Part shown: piece after piece, positions 9,236-17,219 of the stretch
Numbering within the stretch: position 1 is the stretch's first letter
Layout of the letters: every line of letters begins with the position of its first letter
Origin: an uncultured Verrucomicrobiales bacterium
GTDB taxonomy: Bacteria > Verrucomicrobiota > Verrucomicrobiia > Verrucomicrobiales > Akkermansiaceae
Reading direction: 5' to 3'
Length of the DNA: 50,505 nt
Assembly: GCA_937128235.1 (NCBI GenBank)
Contig: CAKZMG010000095.1
Coordinates: 1-50,505 of the forward strand
The notes under the pieces: generated by a model
Told to the model about the DNA's origin: nothing
Seen by the model: only the letters and a program-made list of their open reading frames with translations
Database searches by the model: none
Position numbers and translations under genes: made by a program

Positions 9236-11017
9236 ATGCGCGCCGCCATTCTCATCATCAATCTCATCATCGCCTACATCCTGCTCAGTGGCTGGCCAGA
9301 GAGCTTTCCCGTATGGGTGCGTGCGGGATTGGCATTGATCGTAGTCATGGTAGCAGTCCCGCTGGGCGATGCATCTAGTAAAAGCAAAAGCCGACCTAGG
9401 CTACGTAGCTTACGCGCTCCAAAATGGCTAGACTACCTCTACATCGGAGCCGTGATTTTCTGTATCGAACTACTGTTACTCGCCGTTTTCACACTGGGAC
9501 CCAAGACCACAGAAGACATTCATGATGAAGTAAAATACTGGCTCACGAGCCAGGAACAACCTGCGGAAAGCGCAGCTGGAGCTCCGGGTAAACTACGGCA
9601 TAACGGGGCGGGGAATTGGCTCTGGGATAATCATTTCAAACGCTCACATCCGAAGCAAGCGAGTAAGCGACCGCCGAATAAACCTGAAATTTTCATGAAA
9701 GTGGCAAATAAATTTAGCCGAGCTTCTCTCAGGAAACATAGTATTTACTTGCGCACTTTTGCGCTGGATCATTTCGATGGTGATACTTGGTCTATTCATC
9801 AGCCTACTAAGCTAATCATCGAGAAACCAATTAACTCAAACATCCAGATCTCACCCGTAAATGGAAGCTGGAGGAGTCTGCTGCCGCTCTATGATCACAC
9901 CATCACGCAGCCGTATTATAGGAATGGTCAGAACCTGCTCACCACGTTGCAAAACACTATTGATACCGATGTCAAAACGCTCACCAAAGTAAGTACGGAT
10001 ACCTACATTTTGCCGCGTCCTGGTAGAGACAAAATTAGCATCACCTACTCAGCGACTTCGCAGCCATTTCTGTTAGATAAAATTTTAGAACTAGATAAAA
10101 ACATCGCCGTGGGCAAAACACACAGCGTCTATCTTAGCCGAGTGAGTAACCCTAGACTCCAGCGCAAGCTCACAGAATTTGCGGGCAGAGTGGACAAAAA
10201 CTTACCTCTAGCGCAGCAGCTGAGCGCGCTCAAAACACTCATCAATGACCAATGTAGCTACTCGCTCAACATTGAAAATAAACGTAAGATCAACGCGCTG
10301 GAGAACTTTTTGTTTGAGGAGAAATCTGGCTATTGTGAATTTTACGCAGCCGCAGCCGCCATGCTGTGCCGCGAGCTAGGCATCCCCAGCAGGATCGCAT
10401 TCGGTTGGTCTGGAGGTAAGTTTTTCCCTAGTTCGGATCTGTTCGTATTCCGCTCAAAAGATGCCCACGCCTGGACAGAAATCTACCTAGACGGCTACGG
10501 ATGGGTGATCTATGACACCACGCCGCCATCAGAAAATGCCATCACAGAATCTGCTGTGGATGAGACCCCGCCAGATCTAACAGAAGCTCTCGATGAGCCA
10601 GAAGATGAGACACCAGAAGTTAATAAAGACGATGACCTGATAAGCTGGATGAAGGTGCTCATCACTCTGGGATGTCTAGTATTCATTATCATCGTATTAC
10701 TACTGCTCCGTAGATTCACTCAGCCTGCGCAGCGTTCTAGCAGTGCCGCCTATGTGAAGCATGATCCTAAATACCTGCACCTTTTTCAGAAGCTTTCATC
10801 CAAGCTAGGCTACCCAGTGAAACCCGGTCAGACGCTGATGCAGAGTGTCCAGCATCTCAAAGATCAGCGCTTAGAGATTCCTGGAATAGAAATGCTGTTA
10901 GATGAGATGCTCCAGTATCACTACGATACCGTTTACAGAAATCTCCCTGCAGAAAAGGCGGCGGAAGCTAAATTTACGAGTGAACTTAAACGCATCTCTA
11001 GACAGATCGAAAGCTAA
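9236..11017 (+). CDS. Transglutaminase-like membrane protein (TgpA-like, short)
   Basis: 593 aa. There are three N-terminal hydrophobic segments (residues 4-20, 27-45, 70-95), then a long extracytoplasmic domain with the transglutaminase-like triad: Cys in KSGYCEFYAAAAAML (near residue 367), His in DAHAWTEIYL, and Asp in YDTTPP. A single helix (ILITLGCLVFIIIVLLLLRRF region) and a cytoplasmic tail follow. TgpA proteins have more N-terminal helices and about 650-700 aa, so this is a reduced form. It completes the MoxR/DUF58/transglutaminase unit. The bond it makes or cleaves is unknown. Confidence 0.85.
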   Translation: MRAAILIINLIIAYILLSGWPESFPVWVRAGLALIVVMVAVPLGDASSKSKSRPRLRSLRAPKWLDYLYIGAVIFCIELLLLAVFTLGPKTTEDIHDEVKYWLTSQEQPAESAAGAPGKLRHNGAGNWLWDNHFKRSHPKQASKRPPNKPEIFMKVANKFSRASLRKHSIYLRTFALDHFDGDTWSIHQPTKLIIEKPINSNIQISPVNGSWRSLLPLYDHTITQPYYRNGQNLLTTLQNTIDTDVKTLTKVSTDTYILPRPGRDKISITYSATSQPFLLDKILELDKNIAVGKTHSVYLSRVSNPRLQRKLTEFAGRVDKNLPLAQQLSALKTLINDQCSYSLNIENKRKINALENFLFEEKSGYCEFYAAAAAMLCRELGIPSRIAFGWSGGKFFPSSDLFVFRSKDAHAWTEIYLDGYGWVIYDTTPPSENAITESAVDETPPDLTEALDEPEDETPEVNKDDDLISWMKVLITLGCLVFIIIVLLLLRRFTQPAQRSSSAAYVKHDPKYLHLFQKLSSKLGYPVKPGQTLMQSVQHLKDQRLEIPGIEMLLDEMLQYHYDTVYRNLPAEKAAEAKFTSELKRISRQIES

Positions 11018-11079
11018 GGATGTAAAATCGCAAGAAATTGATCGTCTTGACCGCTCAGATCGTTATCCTTTCTGAATCA

Positions 11080-11418
11080 ATGACTATCTTTGAAAAAATA
11101 ATCGCACGCGAGATTCCAGCGACCATTGTCCACGAGGATGATCTCTGCATCTGTTTCCACGACATTTCTCCACAAGCTCCCACACACCTGCTGATGGTGC
11201 CCAAAAAACGCATCGTTCGGGTGGGTGAAGCTGAAGCAGAAGATAAAGAAACTCTGGGGCATCTTCTGCTGATGGCTCAAGAAGTAGCACGCAATGAAGG
11301 ATTCTTAGAAAGTGGATTCCGCGTGGTGATTAATAATGGCAGCGATGGTGGTGAAGCCGTGCCGCACTTGCATTTACACCTACTAGCAAGAAGAAAAATG
11401 AGCTGGCCTCCAGGCTAA
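11080..11418 (+). CDS. HIT family protein (histidine triad nucleotide-binding)
   Basis: 112 aa from ATG 11080. The frame opens earlier (11038), but the extra residues are not family-like. The start TIFEKIIAREIPATIVHEDD and the triad HLHLHLLARRKMSWPPG match HinT-type phosphoramidate hydrolases of the PKCI/HINT branch at normal length. It probably hydrolyses aminoacyl- or lysyl-AMP-type phosphoramidates in the cytosol. It is followed 11 bases later by a small membrane protein. Confidence 0.92.
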   Translation: MTIFEKIIAREIPATIVHEDDLCICFHDISPQAPTHLLMVPKKRIVRVGEAEAEDKETLGHLLLMAQEVARNEGFLESGFRVVINNGSDGGEAVPHLHLHLLARRKMSWPPG

Positions 11419-11429
11419 CAGAACGGTGA

Positions 11430-11735
11430 ATGATGAATGATGTGGAAATAGCCAAGCAACGTAAATTCTGGAAGAAAGTTCTGATCTCAGGAATCATGAC
11501 GCTGATTTTAGCCATTCTTATCGGGGTGGTGATTTATCTAACAGGAATGAGGGAAGCCGCAGCTGGGGCGGATTCAGAAATAGAGCGTGAAATTGCCACT
11601 TTGGGGGCGAGAAGCGCAGTGTTATTCAAGGCGGCTATTTGGATGCTGCCCATTGCGATTATTGCGTCATTGCTGATGAATGTAGCCAGGTACAAGCTCA
11701 GGAAGCTTAAAAAGCTTGAGAATTCCGCACATTAG
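11430..11735 (+). CDS. Small two-TM protein, unknown function
   Basis: 101 aa, not recognised. Two hydrophobic helices at about residues 17-39 and 66-86 are separated by a charged loop, and the C-terminal tail is basic (RYKLRKLKKLEN). It follows the HIT gene closely and precedes rpoZ by about 100 bases. No domain can be named. Confidence 0.55.
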   Translation: MMNDVEIAKQRKFWKKVLISGIMTLILAILIGVVIYLTGMREAAAGADSEIEREIATLGARSAVLFKAAIWMLPIAIIASLLMNVARYKLRKLKKLENSAH

Positions 11736-11839
11736 GCTTGAAAATCCTCATATTTTGTGTTTATTGACCCTTCGCGCGCAGTATAAATAGCCATTTAATT
11801 AAAAAAAGCATCTCTAACAGCCACTCACTGAAACTCATT

Positions 11840-12109
11840 ATGGAAAACTCGAACATCATCCCGTTTGACCAGTCCGATGAATCCAGCGGCACACCCAAAT
11901 CACCTATGAAAAGCAGCCTCGTAGATCAAGCATCACAGATCGTAAAAGATCCACAAGTTCTCATCAACATCGTTTCTCAGCGTGTCCGTCAGCTAAACTC
12001 TGGCAGATCACCACTCATTGACGCTCTTCCATCTATGGGTGCAGCAGACATTGCTCTCACTGAAATCATTGAGGGCAAAATCGTAGTGACTCCTGCTGAG
12101 AGTGTTTAG
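11840..12109 (+). CDS. rpoZ: DNA-directed RNA polymerase subunit omega
   Basis: 89 aa. A 30-residue variable N-terminus is followed by the omega core: INIVSQRVRQLNSGRSPLID and GAADIALTEIIEGKI, the latter the usual region contacting the beta-prime C-terminus. Omega supports RNA polymerase assembly and, in many bacteria, part of the ppGpp response. No Shine-Dalgarno sequence is visible before ATG 11840. The leader at 11813-11820 holds one intergenic copy of the repeated word TCTAACAG. smpB follows. Confidence 0.88.
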   Translation: MENSNIIPFDQSDESSGTPKSPMKSSLVDQASQIVKDPQVLINIVSQRVRQLNSGRSPLIDALPSMGAADIALTEIIEGKIVVTPAESV

Positions 12110-12170
12110 TCATTTCTAGCTACAATCTGAATAAGTAGCTACTCAGCCCCTCAAAAAGTAAAAAATAATC

Positions 12171-12629
12171 ATGAGTGCAGACATCTCCAAGAATAGGAAA
12201 GCTCGCCATGAATACCACATTTTAGACACTTACGAGGCAGGTGTAGAGCTCAAGGGCACTGAGGTGAAATCCATCCGTGCCGGCAAGGTAAATATTACCG
12301 ATGCCTTCGCCAGAGTTGATAAAGGTCAGCTCTTCTTACACGGCTGTGACATTCAGCCCTGGGAAACTGCTGGGTCTTGGTTTCAGCATATGTCTAGGAG
12401 ACCTAGGCGCTTATTAGTGCATAAGGCTGAGCTCTTGAAGATAGATCAATTAACTTCTCAGAAAGGCTGCACACTCGTCTGCCTGCGGATGTATTGGAAG
12501 AACAAGCGTGTGAAAGTGGAGATAGGAGTGGCTCAGGGTAAGACACACACGGATAAAAGGCACGCACTGAAAAATCAGGTAGAAATGCGTGAGGCTCAGC
12601 GCGAAGTTGCTAGATTTAACCGCAGCTAA
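12171..12629 (+). CDS. smpB: SsrA-binding protein SmpB
   Basis: 152 aa, normal length. The start NRKARHEYHILDTYEAG, then GVELKGTEVKSIRAGKVN, then LLLHKAE-like RRLLVHKAELLKI and the basic C-terminus GKTHTDKRHALKNQVEMREAQREVARF are all classic SmpB. It delivers tmRNA to stalled ribosomes for trans-translation. The tmRNA gene itself was not seen in the window. trmJ follows after 8 bases, so the two are probably co-transcribed. Confidence 0.96.
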   Translation: MSADISKNRKARHEYHILDTYEAGVELKGTEVKSIRAGKVNITDAFARVDKGQLFLHGCDIQPWETAGSWFQHMSRRPRRLLVHKAELLKIDQLTSQKGCTLVCLRMYWKNKRVKVEIGVAQGKTHTDKRHALKNQVEMREAQREVARFNRS

Positions 12630-12637
12630 ATGGATTC

Positions 12638-13381
12638 ATGGCTGAGGAAAATGTGATCAAACCAGTCATCGTGCTGGTGCAGACCCAGATGGCGGTGAAC
12701 ATCGGCATGTGCGCGCGCGCTATGCTTAACTGCGGGCTGGATGAGCTCAGGCTTGTAGCTCCCAGAGATGGCTGGCCGAATGATGAAGCCATTGCCCCGG
12801 CTACTGACGCTAAGCGCATTGTTGAGTCTGCTAAAGTTTACTCCACGGTGGCGGAAGCGGTAGCGGATTGCCACCAAGTCTATGCAGCCACCGCACGCAT
12901 CCGTCATCTCAATACCCCGGCGGTCACAGCTGCTGAGGCTGCTACAGAAATGCACCAGGCTACCCTTTCTACCGATGGTAAAAACCGACCTGCGGTTCTC
13001 TTCGGACCTGAAGCTTCTGGCCTAGATAATGATGCGATGTCTCACGCTGACAGGCTTCTGCATTATCCGATGAATCCAGAATTCACTTCTCTAAATTTAG
13101 CGCAAGCCGTGCTGCTATTTTCCTGGGAATGGTGGAGCAATAGAGCGGAAGCTACCATGACCTATGAGCAAGGCTGGGAGGCCGCACCTAGAGTGGAGTT
13201 AGATCACTATTTAAATAGATTAGAGTCAGAGCTAGAGAAGGCTGGATTCTTCCCAAACCCTGAAAAACGCCCGAATACGATGCAGAAAATACGCGCACTT
13301 TTTAGCCGCTCTAACCTCAGCTCACAAGAGGTAAACAGCCTCCAAGGCATCATCTCCGCCCTGATCTCTAAGCGAGGGTAA
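12638..13381 (+). CDS. trmJ: SpoU/TrmH-family RNA methyltransferase, TrmJ type
   Basis: 247 aa. A SPOUT fold is shown by the start IVLVQTQMAVNIGMCARAM, by VLFGPEASGLDNDAM (the motif 2 loop) and by YPMNPEFTSLNLAQAVLLF (motif 3, the knotted SAM site). A C-terminal helical extension of about 75 residues is as in TrmJ, which 2'-O-methylates tRNA position 32. The family is sure; TrmJ versus another TrmH relative is likely but not proven. The TAA stop at 13379-13381 is also the left boundary of a short inverted-repeat element. Confidence 0.88.
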   Translation: MAEENVIKPVIVLVQTQMAVNIGMCARAMLNCGLDELRLVAPRDGWPNDEAIAPATDAKRIVESAKVYSTVAEAVADCHQVYAATARIRHLNTPAVTAAEAATEMHQATLSTDGKNRPAVLFGPEASGLDNDAMSHADRLLHYPMNPEFTSLNLAQAVLLFSWEWWSNRAEATMTYEQGWEAAPRVELDHYLNRLESELEKAGFFPNPEKRPNTMQKIRALFSRSNLSSQEVNSLQGIISALISKRG

Positions 13382-13586
13382 TACCACTACGTAATTGAAA
13401 TCGGACAATAGATTTTTTTAGTGACTTTAGTAATTTGTGTTTCACATTTCTTTAAGGTGCCAGGCGAATCCTTGAAAAATCTGCGTTTCTCTTCAGTCGT
13501 GATGCCCGCATCACTCCTTCATCGCGCCTTGATTTATCAATGATTCACTCTGGCTATTGTCCTATTTCAATCACTACATGGTATAA
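13379..13586 (+). mobile_element. 208-bp non-autonomous element (MITE-like) with about 33-bp terminal inverted repeats
   Basis: The left end 13379-13411 and the reverse complement of the right end 13554-13586 agree at about 26 of 33 positions, including 15 of 16 over the inner TGAAATxGGACAATAG. The inner part holds a GTGATG-CCCG-CATCAC hairpin (about 13499-13514) and no open frame. Taking TACCA...TGGTA as the tips, both flanks read TAA, which would be a 3-bp target duplication. The left TAA is the trmJ stop codon. No transposase is present, so the parent family is unknown. Confidence 0.6.
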
Positions 13587-13610
13587 TTTGCTTTTACTTG
13601 CTAAATAAAC

Positions 13611-13637
13611 GAGATGCGTGCATGGTCTCCGCATCTC
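13611..13637 (+). repeat. Leader hairpin upstream of uppS
   Basis: GAGATGCG (13611-13618) and CGCATCTC (13630-13637) make an 8-bp perfect stem around an 11-base loop. It lies 30 bases before the uppS ATG. It may be a terminator for upstream transcription or a 5'-leader structure; no T-run follows. Confidence 0.4.
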
Positions 13638-13667
13638 TCCTGACCTTCTATCTCCCACACAGGCACG

Positions 13668-14429
13668 ATGAAATTTACGCTCAAAAAGAAAAAAACGAAC
13701 ACAGAAGCTCTGGGTAATGACTCAGCCGAGCTGAAGATACCCGAGCACGTGGCGATCATCATGGATGGTAATGGACGCTGGGCGAAAAAGCGCGGGCTGC
13801 CCAGAGTGGCGGGGCATCGAGCGGGTGCGGATTCTGTTAGAAAAATTGTCGAGTCTTGTGATGCGCTCGGAATTAAGTTCCTGACACTGTATGCATTTTC
13901 ATCTGAGAACTGGAATAGACCACAGAAAGAAGTGAACGCACTGATGGATCTGTTAGAGAAATTTCTAAAAGATAAGACTCCGGAAATGATGGAGGATAAC
14001 GTGAAGCTTAGAGCCATCGGAAGACTAGATAAGCTCCCAGAGCATGTCCGTGCCGAGCTGGATAAGGCGATATCTACCACGGCTGAGAATACTGGCGTGA
14101 CGATGAATCTGGCGCTCTCATACGGTGGACGCGAGGAGATAGTGGACGCAGCGAAGCAGCTAGTGAGAAAGGCGGCGGCGGGAGAAATCACTGCAGATGA
14201 GGTGGATAATGAGGTGTTTTCTGCTCAGATGTACACCGCAGATATGCCAGACCCTGATCTGCTCATCCGGACTTCTGGTGAATTGAGATTGTCTAATTTC
14301 TTGCTGTGGCAGCTGAGTTACGCGGAAATAGTAATCACAGACAAACTCTGGCCAGACTTCAGGCATGATGCCCTGGTTGATGCGCTCAGAGAATACACCA
14401 AGCGCGATCGCAGATTTGGTAAACTGTAG
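13668..14429 (+). CDS. uppS: Isoprenyl transferase (undecaprenyl diphosphate synthase)
   Basis: 253 aa. The cis-prenyltransferase signatures are complete: HVAIIMDGNGRWAKKRGLPR (catalytic Asp in MDGNGRW), GHRAGADSVRKIV, TLYAFSSENWNRP, and LLIRTSGELRLSNFLLWQL with the RTSGE and SNF elements. It makes the C55 carrier diphosphate for peptidoglycan and O-antigen from isopentenyl and farnesyl diphosphates. It links to the isoprenoid genes of the window (two ispH, HMG-CoA reductase, UbiA). No Shine-Dalgarno sequence precedes the ATG. Confidence 0.95.
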   Translation: MKFTLKKKKTNTEALGNDSAELKIPEHVAIIMDGNGRWAKKRGLPRVAGHRAGADSVRKIVESCDALGIKFLTLYAFSSENWNRPQKEVNALMDLLEKFLKDKTPEMMEDNVKLRAIGRLDKLPEHVRAELDKAISTTAENTGVTMNLALSYGGREEIVDAAKQLVRKAAAGEITADEVDNEVFSAQMYTADMPDPDLLIRTSGELRLSNFLLWQLSYAEIVITDKLWPDFRHDALVDALREYTKRDRRFGKL

Positions 14430-14441
14430 TTTGAAAAGCCA

Positions 14442-15833
14442 ATGGAACGATATTTATTACTGCTGGATCAAGACCACGATTACCTAGACTGGGCGGCGAA
14501 GCAGCTAGAGGCAGACGGCATCCGCGTGCTAAAATGTGACGATACCGAAAAGGCGCTGAAGGTGATAGAAAAAGTGGACGTGGAGATAGCCATCGTCGAT
14601 ATGCTGATGCCTACAATTGGTGGTGCTGCTGGTGGTGATGGGCTGAGCGTTCTTAAGCAAATCAAAGCGAAAGCCAGAAACTGGTCTGAGATGCTTCTCA
14701 TTATTACCGCAAGTTTTCCCACAGCCGCACAGCTTATTGATGCCACGCAGCTCGGAGCGCATGATATTTTTAAGAAAGAATCCCTCACGTTTGAGCTGAA
14801 AAAACTCATCGAGGATGCGTGGCAAGTGATCGATGACCGCAAGCTCGTGGAAGAGACGCTTCCTGAGCAAAATGAGATGATCAAAGACGGTGACGTGATC
14901 GGTTCATCTCAGGCATTTCAAGACCTTTTCAAGCTAGTGGGAAAAGTAGCGCGGACTGATGCGCCGGTGCTAGTCACTGGTGAGAGTGGCACGGGAAAGG
15001 AACTCGTAGCTAAGTCTGTGCACAAATATTCTCCGAGAAGACATGCGGAAATGATAGCACTGAACTGTGGTGCTATCCCAGAGAATCTGTTAGAAAGCGA
15101 ACTGTTTGGACATGAAAAAGGTTCATTCACCGGAGCTGGGACTAAACGGATAGGTAGATTTGAGCAGTGCGATAATGGAACCTTGTTTCTAGATGAAATA
15201 GGGGACATGCCGCTGACCGTGCAGGTGAAACTTCTGCGTGTTCTCCAAGAGGGCACCTACTCACGCGTAGGTGGGAATGAAGTGCTCAGCACGGATGTAA
15301 GAATCATCGCTGCCACCAATAAAAATCTAGCAGATGAGGTGGCGAAAGGTCGATTCCGTGAAGACCTGTACTATCGCCTAAACGTAGTGGAGCTCCATCT
15401 TCCACCGCTCCGTGAGAGGGTGGATGATATTCCCCAGCTGGCAGAGTTTTTCCTCAAGAAGATCAGTAAAAAACAAGGAACAATTTCAGGAGGAAAGATG
15501 CGACTGTCTTCAGAAGCGATTGAGAAACTCTGTGCTCAATCATGGCCAGGAAATATCCGCGAGCTAGAGAACACCATTGCACGTGCCTGTGCCCTTGCGG
15601 GTTCAGAAGTGCTCCTGCCAGATGACATATCTCTAGCGTCTCCCACACGCAGTTCATCTGCTGGCACTGAGGCTGCTCTGGATTTAGAGAAAATTTTATC
15701 CCAAGCCCCAGCAAATGAAAATGTGGTCAACTGGCTAACAAGAACGCTCATTAATGAGGCCATCGCCGCCTCCTACGGCGACCTAGATCAAGCAGCGAAG
15801 AAGCTCAACATCAGCGTGGCAGATCTTAAGTAG
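14442..15833 (+). CDS. Sigma-54-dependent response regulator (NtrC family)
   Basis: 463 aa. The receiver domain (1-125) has the acidic pocket DQDHD near residues 9-13 and phospho-acceptor Asp53 in IVDMLMP. The AAA+ domain has Walker A GESGTGKE at 180-187, Walker B GTLFLDEIG at 246-254, and SWPGNIRELENTIARA. A short Fis-like C-terminus follows. The sigma-54 contact loop normally reads GAFTGA; here it is GSFTGA at 227-232. It should activate sigma-54 promoters after phosphorylation. No partner kinase gene is adjacent. It starts 12 bases after uppS and ends inside a strong hairpin. Confidence 0.9.
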   Translation: MERYLLLLDQDHDYLDWAAKQLEADGIRVLKCDDTEKALKVIEKVDVEIAIVDMLMPTIGGAAGGDGLSVLKQIKAKARNWSEMLLIITASFPTAAQLIDATQLGAHDIFKKESLTFELKKLIEDAWQVIDDRKLVEETLPEQNEMIKDGDVIGSSQAFQDLFKLVGKVARTDAPVLVTGESGTGKELVAKSVHKYSPRRHAEMIALNCGAIPENLLESELFGHEKGSFTGAGTKRIGRFEQCDNGTLFLDEIGDMPLTVQVKLLRVLQEGTYSRVGGNEVLSTDVRIIAATNKNLADEVAKGRFREDLYYRLNVVELHLPPLRERVDDIPQLAEFFLKKISKKQGTISGGKMRLSSEAIEKLCAQSWPGNIRELENTIARACALAGSEVLLPDDISLASPTRSSSAGTEAALDLEKILSQAPANENVVNWLTRTLINEAIAASYGDLDQAAKKLNISVADLK

Positions 15834-15862
15834 AGTAGGGGCTGTTACCAGCCCCTACTCTA
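15831..15862 (+). terminator. 14-bp perfect hairpin at the end of the response regulator gene
   Basis: TAGAGTAGGGGCTG (15831-15844) pairs perfectly with CAGCCCCTACTCTA (15849-15862) around a TTAC loop. The stem begins with the TAG stop codon itself. No T-tract follows, so it may act as an mRNA 3'-end stabiliser or a factor-aided terminator. It cleanly separates the housekeeping block from the lipid cluster. Confidence 0.65.
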
Positions 15863-15879
15863 AGTATTAACTTACCATC

Positions 15880-15909
15880 TTGACCGCTTGCAGTTCTCAT
15901 CTCTAATGC
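15880..15909 (+). promoter_or_regulatory. Candidate sigma-70-type promoter for the lipid cluster
   Basis: TTGACC at 15880-15885 and TAATGC at 15904-15909 are separated by 18 bases. They lie between the hairpin and the HMG-CoA reductase ATG at 15922. The predicted transcript would start only a few bases before the ATG, giving a very short leader. The match is by eye, with a non-ideal -10. Confidence 0.4.
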
Positions 15910-15921
15910 TAGGCTTGTGTC

Positions 15922-17178
15922 ATGTCTGGAAAACGTTCACTTACTAACATTCATATCAACACTCTGATCGATGAGTCATCAATCGATGAACTAGAACATC
16001 GACTTACTCCTAAATTTGATCCAGCGGTGAAGCCATTATTGCCGATGGCGAAGGTCAATACGCATCGAGTGAGTAAGATGTGGAATGCGCTGGAGCAAGA
16101 GCCAAGAGCGGATCTGTTAGATGGTTGGACCGCGAAGAACATTGAGAGTTTTGATGGGAATATTGAGAATTGTATAGGCTCGGTGAAGGTGCCGCTGGGT
16201 GTGGCTGGTCCGCTGCGGGTGAATGGCTTATTTGCGCAGGGTGACTATGTGGTTCCGCTGGCTACTTCGGAGGCTGCGTTGGTGGCGAGTTATCATCGGG
16301 GAGCTTGTGTGATTTCTGCGTCTGGTGGGTGCTCGGCTATGTTATTGTATCAGGCGCTAAACCGCTCCCCTGCGTTTGTATTCCGCTCGCTGGCTGATGC
16401 AGGGAAGTTTGTGGCGTGGGCGATGCAGGAGTTTGAGAAATTTCAGGAACTGGCTAGTACTACTACGTCGCATGGCAAGCTAGTGGATGCGGGAACCACG
16501 CTTGAGGGGAACCATGTTTATTTTAATTTTGAATTCACTACGGGTGATGCATCGGGGCAGAACATGGTGACTATTGCCACGCAGGTGATCTGTGATTACA
16601 TTCGCGATCAGTGTCCTGTGGAGATTTTAGAGCTGTATGTGGAGGGAAATTTATCTGGAGATAAGAAGGCTAGCTCGCAGGCTTATAGTTCTGTTAGAGG
16701 GAAAAAAGTTTGTGCAGAGGTGAACATTTCGCGTGAGCTGTTAGAGAAATTTTTACATGTGACTCCTGAGCAGATGGTGGACTACTGGCGAGTGTCTGCG
16801 CTTGGTGGGGTGCTGAGCGGGACGCTAGGTGTGCAGGGGCATTTTGCAAATGGACTGGCGGCGCTTTACATCGCGACTGGTCAGGATGCAGCCTGCGTGG
16901 CAGAGTCCGCGATGGGCGTGACTAGATTTGAAATCAATGCCGAGGGTGGACTCTATGCGGCAGTGACATTACCAAGTGTGATGGTGGGCACGGTAGGCGG
17001 AGGGACAAGTCTGCCTTCGCAGCGAAATTGTCTGGAGTTAATGGGCTTGCATGGTTCTGGAAATAGCAGTGCTCTCGCAGAGGTCTGTGCTGGGCTGTTG
17101 CTAGGTGGTGAGCTTTCTATCATCGCAGCCCTAGCTTCTGGCGACTTCACTAAGGCACATAAGAAGCTCGCACGGTAA
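15922..17178 (+). CDS. Hydroxymethylglutaryl-CoA reductase, class-I-like
   Basis: 418 aa, soluble, without the membrane anchor of eukaryotic enzymes. Visible landmarks: ENCIG at 82-86 with VPLGVAGPL, catalytic Glu117 in ATSEAALVAS, GDASGQNM at 208-215, GDKKAS with the catalytic Lys at 248/249, GQDAA with Asp322, LPSVMVGTVGGGTSLPSQ, and a C-terminal His413 in KAHKKL. All four catalytic groups are therefore kept. The family reduces HMG-CoA to mevalonate with NADPH. No other mevalonate-pathway gene is in the window, while MEP-pathway ispH occurs twice, so its product may feed a special route. It is first in the lipid cluster; a UbiA gene starts 41 bases later. Confidence 0.9.
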   Translation: MSGKRSLTNIHINTLIDESSIDELEHRLTPKFDPAVKPLLPMAKVNTHRVSKMWNALEQEPRADLLDGWTAKNIESFDGNIENCIGSVKVPLGVAGPLRVNGLFAQGDYVVPLATSEAALVASYHRGACVISASGGCSAMLLYQALNRSPAFVFRSLADAGKFVAWAMQEFEKFQELASTTTSHGKLVDAGTTLEGNHVYFNFEFTTGDASGQNMVTIATQVICDYIRDQCPVEILELYVEGNLSGDKKASSQAYSSVRGKKVCAEVNISRELLEKFLHVTPEQMVDYWRVSALGGVLSGTLGVQGHFANGLAALYIATGQDAACVAESAMGVTRFEINAEGGLYAAVTLPSVMVGTVGGGTSLPSQRNCLELMGLHGSGNSSALAEVCAGLLLGGELSIIAALASGDFTKAHKKLAR

Positions 17179-17219
17179 TCAATATTCAATTTTAAATCCT
17201 CAATATTAAATTCTTCCTC

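Noticed and set aside
11764-11787. Sigma-70 promoter before rpoZ (TTGACC and TATAAA)
   Set aside because: The spacing is only 12 bases, too short for a normal promoter.
13601-14191. 196-codon reverse-strand open frame
   Set aside because: It lies opposite uppS, whose motifs are complete; the translation is Ser/Phe-rich and unlike any protein family.
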